This document shows, piece after piece, positions 1 to 5,159 of a stretch of 5,159 nt of DNA (the stretch's first letter is position 1; the number at the start of each line of letters is the position of its first letter). The notes beneath the pieces were generated by a model. The model saw only the letters and a program-made list of their open reading frames with translations. It was not told the DNA's origin and did not search any database. Both the position numbers and the translations under genes were made by a program. The DNA is from DASSLY01 sp035689185 (GTDB taxonomy: Bacteria > Actinomycetota > Actinomycetes > Actinomycetales > Dermatophilaceae), in NCBI GenBank assembly GCA_035689185.1, contig DASSLY010000098.1, positions 1 to 5,159 on the forward strand, written 5' to 3'.

Positions 1-1152
<1,152 letters not shown>

Positions 1153-1172
1153 GTTCCGCGCTCTGGACACGG

Positions 1173-1212
1173 GCGGTCCCTCTCGCTTCAGCGGGGGGGA
1201 CCGCTCTTGTTT
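1173..1212 (+). terminator. Rho-independent terminator of groEL
   Basis: Starting 20 bases after the groEL stop, GCGGTCCC (1173-1180) pairs perfectly with GGGACCGC (1197-1204). The stem continues inward through TCT/GGG (two G-T wobbles) and CGC/GCG to a TTCA tetraloop (1187-1190). This makes about 14 pairs in all, followed by the T-rich TCTTGTTT (1205-1212). It is a textbook intrinsic terminator, clearer than most in such GC-rich genomes, and it separates groEL from nfo. Confidence 0.88.
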
Positions 1213-1375
1213 GTATGCCGTGTGCCTCGCGCCCGCGCTGGCCAGGTCGGCATGCCCCAAGCAACGTCGCCCGCGCCACGTCGCGTGCGCGCGTACCGGC
1301 TCTTCGGCAGGATCGCGAGCAGCGCCGACGTGCCGACGATCACGCGGGCGGCCCCGCCTCATACAGATCCTCAAC

Positions 1376-1381
1376 TAGTCT
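1376..1381 (+). promoter_or_regulatory. Candidate -10 element for nfo (leaderless start)
   Basis: TAGTCT fits the actinobacterial -10 pattern TANNNT and ends 8 bases before the GTG at 1390 chosen as the nfo start. No ribosome binding site precedes that GTG, which would be consistent with a leaderless or near-leaderless transcript. No recognisable -35 is seen. The gap from the groEL terminator to here (1213-1375) shows nothing else: its open frames have no protein-like composition. Confidence 0.3.
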
Positions 1382-1389
1382 TCGCTGAC

Positions 1390-2184
1390 GTGGCCGGAGG
1401 ACGCATCGGGGTGCACGTCGGGGCCCGGCACGACGACGCGGACCCGCTGGCCGAGGCCAGGGACTCCGGCGCGGACGCCGTGCAGCTGTTCCTGGCCGAC
1501 CCGCAGGACTGGAAGCTGCCCAAGCCGCACCCGCGGGCCGCCGAGATCGCCGCGACCGATCTCACCGTCTACGTCCACGCGCCGTACACGATCAACGTCG
1601 CCACCACGAACAACCGGATCAGGATCCCCAGCCGCAAGCTGCTGGCGGCCCACGCGAAGATGGCCGCCGAGCTGGGGGCGGCGGGCTTGATCGTCCACGG
1701 TGGCCACGTCCTCACCACCGAGGAGGAGGCCACCGGCGTCGACAACTGGCGCAAGACGTTCGCGCGCCAGGCCGACGAGGGCGGGTTCGGGCTGCCGGTC
1801 CTGATCGAGAACACAGCCGGCGGCAACCACGCCATGTCCCGTCGGCTCGATGCGATCGGCCGGTTGTGGGACGCGATCGGCGAGTTCGGCGCCGGGTTCA
1901 CGCTGGACACCTGCCATGCCTGGGCCGGTGGCCTGGACCTGGGCACCGCCGTCGAGAAGATCACCGCCGTCACCGGCAAGGTCGACCTGGTCCACTGCAA
2001 CAACTCCCGCGACGGCGCCGACTCCGGCCGCGACCGCCACGCCCCGCTACGCGAGGGGTCCATCCCGTTGGACGTGCTTCTGGAGGTGGTGCGCTCAGCC
2101 GGCGCGCCGGTCGTTCTGGAGACTCCCGGGGCAGCGGCCGAGCGCGCCGCCGAAGTCGCACTGCTGCGCGAGCAGCTGGGCTGA
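1390..2184 (+). CDS. nfo: Endonuclease IV (AP endonuclease, Nfo/End4 family)
   Basis: Cytosolic base-excision-repair enzyme that cuts DNA 5' to abasic sites and removes blocked 3' ends; a TIM barrel with three zinc ions. With the GTG at 1390 the protein has 264 residues, close to the roughly 250 of mycobacterial End4. All nine metal ligands of E. coli Nfo have equivalents: His63 (YVHAPY), His103 (IVHGGH), Glu140 (IENTAGG), Asp173 and His176 (LDTCHAWA), His202 (VHCNNS), Asp215 and His217 (GRDRHAPL), Glu244 (LETPG). The first strand, RIGVHVG (residues 5-11), aligns with the N-terminus of known family members. The frame is open back to 1207, but that start lies within the tail of the groEL terminator and the extra 61 residues do not look like protein. 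A second option is GTG at 1411, which has GGAGG 10 bases upstream but would cut into the first beta strand. No partner gene is co-transcribed: groEL is terminated upstream and doxX is convergent downstream. Confidence 0.93.
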   Translation: MAGGRIGVHVGARHDDADPLAEARDSGADAVQLFLADPQDWKLPKPHPRAAEIAATDLTVYVHAPYTINVATTNNRIRIPSRKLLAAHAKMAAELGAAGLIVHGGHVLTTEEEATGVDNWRKTFARQADEGGFGLPVLIENTAGGNHAMSRRLDAIGRLWDAIGEFGAGFTLDTCHAWAGGLDLGTAVEKITAVTGKVDLVHCNNSRDGADSGRDRHAPLREGSIPLDVLLEVVRSAGAPVVLETPGAAAERAAEVALLREQLG

Positions 2185-2244
2185 CGAGGTCCGAGCGTCA
2201 TGCGCGATCCCCGGCCGGCCCGAAAATCCGCGCCCCCGGCGCTC

Positions 2245-2299
2245 GGCCGAACTGACGCCCGGCCGAGCTGACGCCCGGCCGAGCTGTCGCCCGGCCGAG
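2245..2299. repeat. 16-bp tandem repeat, about 3.4 copies
   Basis: Three head-to-tail 16-base units, GGCCGAGCTGACGCCC and close variants (2245-2260, 2261-2276, 2277-2292), are followed by a partial fourth, GGCCGAG (2293-2299). Units 1 and 2 differ at one base, as do units 2 and 3. It lies in the non-coding gap between the convergent nfo and doxX-like genes. Since 16 is not a multiple of 3 and no gene covers it, it does not encode a repeat protein. It may be a replication-slippage product or part of a termination region. Confidence 0.85.
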
Positions 2300-2340
2300 T
2301 ACGGCGCTATTCCGCGGGCCGAGCCGTGGAGCACGACCGG

Positions 2341-2367
2341 CCACGCGGAACAGCGGGTCTGGCGTGG
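2341..2367 (-). terminator. Weak hairpin after the doxX-like gene, possible terminator
   Basis: CCACGC (2341-2346) pairs with GCGTGG (2362-2367), and CAG (2351-2353) can pair with CTG (2359-2361) inside. It begins directly after the stop codon of the - strand doxX-like gene and lies between two convergent genes, where a terminator is expected. There is no T-run on either side, so function is uncertain. Confidence 0.3.
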
Positions 2368-2967
2368 TTACCGCAGCCAGGTGTACCTCTGCACGATCGG
2401 CAGGCGCTCCCAGCGGTCGCCCAGGCCCAGCGTGTGAGCGGCCCGGACGAGCAGGAGAGCGATCAGGACGAGCGCGTAGATGATGTGGTCGTCGATGATC
2501 GGGTTGTTCGCCGGCGGCAGCGCGGCGCTCCACATCAGCACCAGCAGGGCGACACCGGCCCACGTGGCCAGCCGGTTCGCCACGCCGAGCATGAGGGCGG
2601 CGCCGATGCCCAGCAGGCCGAGCATGAACAGCCAGTTGGCCCATCCGGCTCCGGCGAAGCCCTGGTAGAACGAGGCGAACGGGCCGGAGGTGCCGAACTT
2701 CAGGAAGCCCAGCGTCGGCGCCCCACCGTTGATCCAGGCCGCGTCGCCGAACCGGTCGACGACACCGGTGTCCGGGTTGCGCCCGGTGGCAAACCCGAGG
2801 GCCAGCAGCTTGTCCACGAAGGCCCACAGGAAGATCCAGCCCAGGGACAGGCGAAGGGCTGCCGCGACATAGGAGAAGGGGGTGTGCCGTGCGGCAGGCA
2901 CGTCCGGGGCGACTGTCCCGACGGCGTGCCGGTCGGCAGCGTTGCCGGGGCGTGCGGTGGTGCTCAT
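2368..2967 (-). CDS. DoxX/DoxD-like integral membrane protein
   Basis: A 199-residue membrane protein. After a polar N-terminal tail of about 30 residues it has four hydrophobic segments at about 33-55, 112-130, 134-151 and 161-177. The first carries RLSLGWIFLWAFVDKLLALGF. A loop follows with AWINGGAPTLGFL (77-89). The last helix is preceded by NNPIIDDHIIYAL (154-166). These are hallmarks of the actinobacterial DoxX/DoxD-like family. DoxD is a membrane subunit of archaeal thiosulfate:quinone oxidoreductase, and mycobacterial DoxX has been linked to oxidative-stress defence. The substrate of this protein cannot be told from sequence. The start is well set: AAGGAG (2974-2979) lies 6 bases before the ATG. 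It is the last gene of the - strand stress cluster. Its Shine-Dalgarno sequence lies inside the end of the preceding small ORF, whose stop is 3 bases from this ATG. A DosR-like box centred about 83 bases upstream suggests an additional hypoxia-responsive promoter. Confidence 0.85.
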   Translation of the reverse strand: MSTTARPGNAADRHAVGTVAPDVPAARHTPFSYVAAALRLSLGWIFLWAFVDKLLALGFATGRNPDTGVVDRFGDAAWINGGAPTLGFLKFGTSGPFASFYQGFAGAGWANWLFMLGLLGIGAALMLGVANRLATWAGVALLVLMWSAALPPANNPIIDDHIIYALVLIALLLVRAAHTLGLGDRWERLPIVQRYTWLR

Positions 2968-2970
2968 GAC

Positions 2971-3081
2971 TTACTCCTTCGACTCGGGTGCGGACTGTGC
3001 GCCCGCTGAGTCAAGACTCTCCTCCGGCCAGCCACGGTGGAAAGGGACCAACGTCCTGAACTCGAACCGCGCTGTCGTCAT
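2971..3081 (-). CDS. Candidate 36-residue small protein between the PPOX and doxX-like genes
   Basis: I do not recognise this product. The ORF begins MTTARFEFRTLVPFHRGW and ends in a polar, acidic, Ser/Ala-rich tail (SAPESKE). Its ATG (3081-3079) overlaps the TGA of the upstream PPOX gene as ATGA, exactly as that gene overlaps the universal stress gene. Its TAA (2973-2971) is 3 bases before the doxX-like ATG, and the doxX Shine-Dalgarno is embedded in its last codons. It thus fills what would otherwise be a 110-base gap. Of 35 codons after the start, 27 end in G or C (about 77%), lower than the neighbours but not random-looking. The nearest purine-rich motif, GGAG, is 12 bases upstream, so translation would depend on coupling. 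It has no signal peptide and no membrane segment. It could be a true small protein, a coupling leader for doxX, the remnant of a longer gene, or chance. Confidence 0.42.
   Translation of the reverse strand: MTTARFEFRTLVPFHRGWPEESLDSAGAQSAPESKE
3008..3019. repeat. Short perfect inverted repeat GAGTC-AA-GACTC
   Basis: GAGTCAAGACTC has 5-bp arms around a 2-base centre, 41 bases before the doxX-like start codon and about 37 bases from the centre of the DosR-like box. It lies where a core promoter driven by that box would fall. It may be an operator half-palindrome or chance; it is too short to be sure. Confidence 0.3.
3041..3060 (-). promoter_or_regulatory. DosR (DevR)-like box upstream of the doxX-like gene
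   Basis: AAAGGGACCAACGTCCTGAA matches the DosR consensus TTSGGGACTWWAGTCCCSAA at 14 of 20 positions by my count. These include GGGAC in the left half and GTCC plus GAA in the right half, with the proper 8-base spacing between the G and C triplets. It is centred about 83 bases upstream of the doxX-like ATG and lies inside the candidate small ORF. DosR is the response regulator activated by heme kinases of the type encoded at the right of this window. I infer an internal promoter for doxX; no clear -10 is seen. Confidence 0.5.
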
Positions 3082-3575
3082 TCGGTTTTCGCGCTCCGGA
3101 TGATCTCGCGGCCGGTGACCTGAGTGGGACGGATGAGCACCCAGTAGGAAATCCCGTCGTCCCGCACCCAGGGACGGGGCGCGCTTCGCTCGAACCGCCG
3201 CCGGTCGCGTTGGTCCTCCACGATCAGGGCGGTGCCTTGGACGAGCACGCTCCACCCGGTCGCGGCCACCTCACCGAGCCCGTCGACCTCGAACGCCACC
3301 TGCCCGCCGTCGGCTGCCACCTGCAACTTGGATCCCCAGGTGGTCCGGAAGACGACGTCCAGGCCGTCGACGATGTGGTTCACCGGCAAGATGACGACCT
3401 CCCCGTCCTTGGCGAAGGCCACCCTTCCGATCGTCGCGGAGCGGATCTTGTCCAGACACTCCTCCAGCGTCAGAACCCGCAGCCCACGGTGGTCGGTCAC
3501 CGGCTCGGTCTCCGATTGGTCGCCGGGCTCGGCGACGACATCGGGTGTGACGGTGTCGGTCTGCTGCTCGCTCAT
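3078..3575 (-). CDS. Pyridoxamine 5'-phosphate oxidase-like (PPOX, split-barrel) flavin-binding protein
   Basis: A 165-residue cytosolic protein. An acidic, disordered-looking N-terminal extension (about 1-30) is followed by the split beta-barrel of the PPOX superfamily (about 33-160). Family features are the opening helix EECLDKIRSATIGRVAFAK (38-56), VILPVNHIVDG (61-71), VVFRTTWGSKL (74-84) where flavin phosphate contacts are made in relatives, FEVDGL (95-100) and a closing WVLIRPTQVTGREI (145-158). Such proteins bind FMN, FAD or F420 and reduce small molecules or act in redox stress. It is not the vitamin B6 enzyme PdxH, and the substrate is unknown. AAAGGA (3583-3588) lies 7 bases before the ATG, within the end of the universal stress gene, and the two genes overlap as ATGA, so they are co-transcribed and probably translationally coupled. 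PPOX-like and universal stress proteins are common members of actinobacterial DosR regulons. The frame is open back to 3896, but that extension is antisense-like shadow of the neighbouring gene. Confidence 0.88.
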   Translation of the reverse strand: MSEQQTDTVTPDVVAEPGDQSETEPVTDHRGLRVLTLEECLDKIRSATIGRVAFAKDGEVVILPVNHIVDGLDVVFRTTWGSKLQVAADGGQVAFEVDGLGEVAATGWSVLVQGTALIVEDQRDRRRFERSAPRPWVRDDGISYWVLIRPTQVTGREIIRSAKTE

Positions 3576-4480
3576 AGCGAGGTCCTTTCTCTGACGACGG
3601 CGACGGGACAAAGCGATCGTTGAAGCACGCCATGGCTGACCGAGCCGAGCAACAGGCCGGTGAACCCGCCCCGCCCCCTGCTGCCCACCACGACGAGTTC
3701 GGCGCCGACCGAGTGGTCGACCAGCGCCTCGACCGGGTGCGCGCGGAGCAGGTGCTCGCGCACGTTGACATCCGGGTACTTCTCCCGCCACCCGGCGAGA
3801 GACTCCGCGACCAGCAACCGCTGCTGCTCGACGAGCTCGTCCCGGACATCCGGGTAGCCGACGATACGCACCGCGCCAGCCGCGTAGTCCAACCACCAGG
3901 CGTGCACGACGGTCAGGCCGGCGGCGCTGCTGTCGGCCTGCTCGAACGCGAACTGCAGTGCCGGCATCGACGCGGCCGATCCGTCGATGCCGACCACGAT
4001 GCGCGGGGTGATGTCATCCGGCTGCGGGTGGGAGCGCACGACGACCACCGGGCAGTGCGCGTGCATGGCCACTTGGAGGGACACCGACCCGAGCACCGCG
4101 GCCCGCCAGCCGCTGCGCCCTCTGGCTCCGGTGACCACGGTGCTGGCCTGCTCGGAGCGGGAGACCAGAGCCTGGCCGGCCTGGCCGCTGACCGTCTCGC
4201 CGGTCACCTCCAAGGCCGGGGCCAGCTGGGCGGCCCGGTCGCGGCAGGCCTCCAGCAGCACGTCATCCAACGCCTCGTCGTCCAGCCGGCCGGCGGCCAT
4301 CCTGGACTCCGGGGAGTTCAGCAGGGCGGTGGCGACGGTGTAGTCGACCCCGAGGGCGTAAAGCAGGTGCAACGGGCGGTGCCGCCGCGCGGCCTGCAGG
4401 ATGGCCCAGTCCAGGGCGGCCTCGCTTGACCCGGACCCGTCGACGCCGACGACGATCGAACCAGGGGTCATGGTGGTCAT
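3572..4480 (-). CDS. Universal stress protein with two tandem UspA domains
   Basis: A 302-residue cytosolic protein made of two UspA domains: about 7-149 (starting SIVVGVDGSGSSEAALDWA) and about 159-298 (starting RIVVGIDGSAASMPALQFA). Both keep the ATP-binding signature Gly-x2-Gly-x9-Gly-Ser: G118/G121/G131-S132 and G266/G269/G279-S280, plus the strand-1 aspartates D14 and D166. It should therefore be of the ATP-binding class, like tandem-domain mycobacterial stress proteins such as Rv2623 that slow growth in dormancy. The exact output is unknown. The start at 4480 is supported by AAGGAG (4487-4492) 6 bases upstream; Met4 would be the alternative. It is the first gene of the - strand cluster and is divergent from the sensor kinase. 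Two DosR-like boxes lie in the shared 137-base promoter region, the nearer centred about 52 bases before its ATG. Confidence 0.95.
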   Translation of the reverse strand: MTTMTPGSIVVGVDGSGSSEAALDWAILQAARRHRPLHLLYALGVDYTVATALLNSPESRMAAGRLDDEALDDVLLEACRDRAAQLAPALEVTGETVSGQAGQALVSRSEQASTVVTGARGRSGWRAAVLGSVSLQVAMHAHCPVVVVRSHPQPDDITPRIVVGIDGSAASMPALQFAFEQADSSAAGLTVVHAWWLDYAAGAVRIVGYPDVRDELVEQQRLLVAESLAGWREKYPDVNVREHLLRAHPVEALVDHSVGAELVVVGSRGRGGFTGLLLGSVSHGVLQRSLCPVAVVRERTSL

Positions 4481-4522
4481 GCCCAGCTCCTTCCCGTGCG
4501 CTGACCAGTCCTGCGCCGGTCG

Positions 4523-4542
4523 CAGGGGACTTCCAGCCCTTG
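4523..4542 (-). promoter_or_regulatory. DosR-like box 1, proximal to the universal stress gene
   Basis: On the + strand GGGGACTT (4525-4532) is a perfect half of the DosR palindrome (SGGGACTW), and CCC (4537-4539) follows at the correct spacing. The total is 11 of 20 matches to TTSGGGACTWWAGTCCCSAA. On the - strand it reads AAGTCCCC toward the universal stress gene. A strong half plus a degenerate half is usual for natural DosR sites, but the match alone could be chance in DNA of this composition. Confidence 0.42.
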
Positions 4543-4569
4543 CAGGCTGACCTGTCCCGGCGGCCCCAG

Positions 4570-4589
4570 GCAGGGCCGAAGGTCCCGAC
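4570..4589 (+). promoter_or_regulatory. DosR-like box 2, overlapping the kinase -35 region
   Basis: The sequence contains GGGCCGAAGGTCCCGA (4573-4588), which agrees with the DosR consensus at 13 of 20 positions, best in the half GGTCCCGA. On the - strand it reads TCGGGACCTTCGGCCC. Its centre is about 38 bases before the predicted transcription start of the kinase, the position from which DosR typically activates by overlapping the -35 element. It is centred 47 bases from box 1, so both divergent promoters could share the pair. Confidence 0.45.
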
Positions 4590-4605
4590 GGCGGGCCGGT
4601 CGACC

Positions 4606-4611
4606 TACGAT
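4606..4611 (+). promoter_or_regulatory. Predicted -10 element of a leaderless kinase promoter
   Basis: TACGAT fits the actinobacterial TANNNT -10 motif and ends 6 bases before the kinase ATG, so transcription would start at or next to the A of the start codon. No Shine-Dalgarno is present upstream of this ATG, which agrees with a leaderless mRNA. The -35 region at 4583-4588 is poor and is covered by DosR-like box 2, suggesting activator dependence. Confidence 0.5.
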
Positions 4612-4617
4612 GGCCCC

Positions 4618-5159
4618 ATGGGCTCGCTCACGGCGGCCGAGGTCTCCGGTCGTCGGCTGCAGCAGCTGCTGGATGCGGTCGTCGCGGTGAGCGCGGACTT
4701 GGCCCTCTCCGATGTGCTCGCCCACCTGGTCCGGGCTGCCTGCGAGGTGGTCGGAGCCCGCTACGGAGCACTCGGGGTGATCGGCCCGGACGGCCGGCAC
4801 CTGAAGGAGTTCGTCACCTACGGGCTGACCCCGCAGGAGCGGGCCGCGATCGGCCCACTCCCGACCGGGCACGGCATACTGGGCCTGCTCATCACCGATC
4901 CGCGACCGCTGCGGTTGGCCGACATCCGCGACCATCCCAGCTCGACCGGGCTTCCCGCGAACCACCCGCCGATCCACACCTTCGTCGGCGCGCCGATCCG
5001 GGTCCGGGAGGCCGTCTTCGGCAACCTCTACCTGGCGGGCAAGCAGGGTGGGGACCTGTTCACCAGAGAGGACGAGGCGGTTCTGGTGGCGCTCGCGGCC
5101 GCTGCGGGGGTCGCGATCGACAACGCCAGGCTGTACGAGCAGAGCCTGCAGGACACCGC
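4618..5159 (+). CDS. devS: DosS/DosT (DevS)-type heme GAF sensor histidine kinase, 5' part only
   Basis: The first 180 residues of a kinase that runs off the right edge. After a short helical lead (about 8-40) comes one GAF domain (about 25-175) that aligns along its length with GAF-A of mycobacterial DosS/DosT: VGARYGALGVIGPDG, PTGHGILGLLI, PRPLRLADIRDHPSS, NHPPIHTFVGAPIRVR, VFGNLYLAGK and ALAAAAGVAIDNARLYEQ. His116 in NHPPI corresponds to the proximal heme ligand His149 of DosS, and Tyr138 to the distal Tyr171. Position 53 is Gly where DosS has Glu87; DosT has Gly. Such kinases sense O2, NO and CO through heme and phosphorylate the regulator DosR. The second GAF, the histidine and the ATPase domain should lie beyond 5159. 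The N-terminus is about 33 residues shorter than in DosS. No in-frame ATG or GTG occurs upstream in the intergenic region, and the -10-like TACGAT supports this start. It is divergent from the stress operon it may control. DosS and DosT cannot be firmly distinguished from this part. Confidence 0.9.
   Translation, partial: MGSLTAAEVSGRRLQQLLDAVVAVSADLALSDVLAHLVRAACEVVGARYGALGVIGPDGRHLKEFVTYGLTPQERAAIGPLPTGHGILGLLITDPRPLRLADIRDHPSSTGLPANHPPIHTFVGAPIRVREAVFGNLYLAGKQGGDLFTREDEAVLVALAAAAGVAIDNARLYEQSLQDT

Noticed and set aside
1213..1375. Possible small gene or tRNA between groEL and nfo
   Set aside because: No cloverleaf or ribosome binding site seen, and short open frames there have no protein-like composition.
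2185..2367. CRISPR-like array
   Set aside because: The 16-bp units are directly adjacent without spacers, so this is a simple tandem repeat.
1375..2437. Open frames overlapping nfo on both strands (1375-2040 -, 1569-2201 -, 1850-2437 +)
   Set aside because: All are shadows of nfo, with Arg/Pro/Gly-biased low-complexity composition and no recognisable domain.
2326..3009. 227-residue + strand frame opposite the doxX-like gene
   Set aside because: Gln/Gly/Arg-rich shadow; the - strand encodes four clear membrane helices with a good ribosome binding site.
3576..3896. 107-residue N-terminal extension of the PPOX frame
   Set aside because: It overlaps the universal stress gene out of frame and is Arg/Gly-rich; the ATG at 3575 has a ribosome binding site and a coupling overlap.
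3620..4429. 269-residue + strand frame opposite the universal stress gene
   Set aside because: His/Arg/Gln/Gly-rich antisense product; the - strand has two complete UspA domains.
4477..5024. - strand frames opposite the kinase (4477-4977, 4818-5024)
   Set aside because: Shadows of the GAF domain, which is read through to the window edge on the + strand.

Overview
The window is very GC-rich and reads as an actinobacterial chromosome. Third codon positions are strongly G/C. The GroEL fragment is close to mycobacterial Hsp65 as I remember it and ends in the same GGGDMGGMDF tail. The histidine kinase at the right edge belongs to the DosS/DosT (DevS) type known from Mycobacterium and other actinomycetes. 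Genus cannot be decided from this sequence.

Layout, left to right. The 3' two-thirds of a housekeeping groEL (groEL2 type) enters from the left edge and ends in a strong intrinsic terminator. After a gap of about 185 bases with no convincing gene comes nfo, an endonuclease IV with all nine metal ligands, on the + strand. A convergent intergenic region of 183 bases holds a short 16-bp tandem repeat and a weak hairpin. On the - strand, read from right to left, is a tightly packed stress cluster: a tandem universal stress protein, a PPOX-family flavin-binding protein, a previously unlisted-looking 36-codon small ORF, and a DoxX/DoxD-like membrane protein. The first two junctions are 4-base ATGA overlaps, and the small ORF stops 3 bases before the doxX start. 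Divergent from this cluster, on the + strand, begins a GAF-domain sensor kinase of the DosS/DosT type, cut off by the window edge after its heme-binding first GAF domain.

The parts fit one theme: a redox/hypoxia (dormancy) regulon. The 137-base divergent region between the universal stress gene and the kinase contains two sequences resembling the 20-bp DosR (DevR) palindrome. One of them sits where a -35 element would be for a likely leaderless kinase promoter. A third, better-matching DosR-like box lies upstream of the doxX-like gene, inside the small ORF. The kinase keeps the equivalents of the DosS heme ligand His149 and of Tyr171. It has glycine where DosS has Glu87, as in the oxygen-sensor DosT. 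The likely model (inference) is that this kinase senses low oxygen or NO through heme and activates a DosR-type regulator, possibly encoded nearby outside the window, which in turn drives the divergent stress operon and the kinase itself. groEL and nfo look like independent neighbours.
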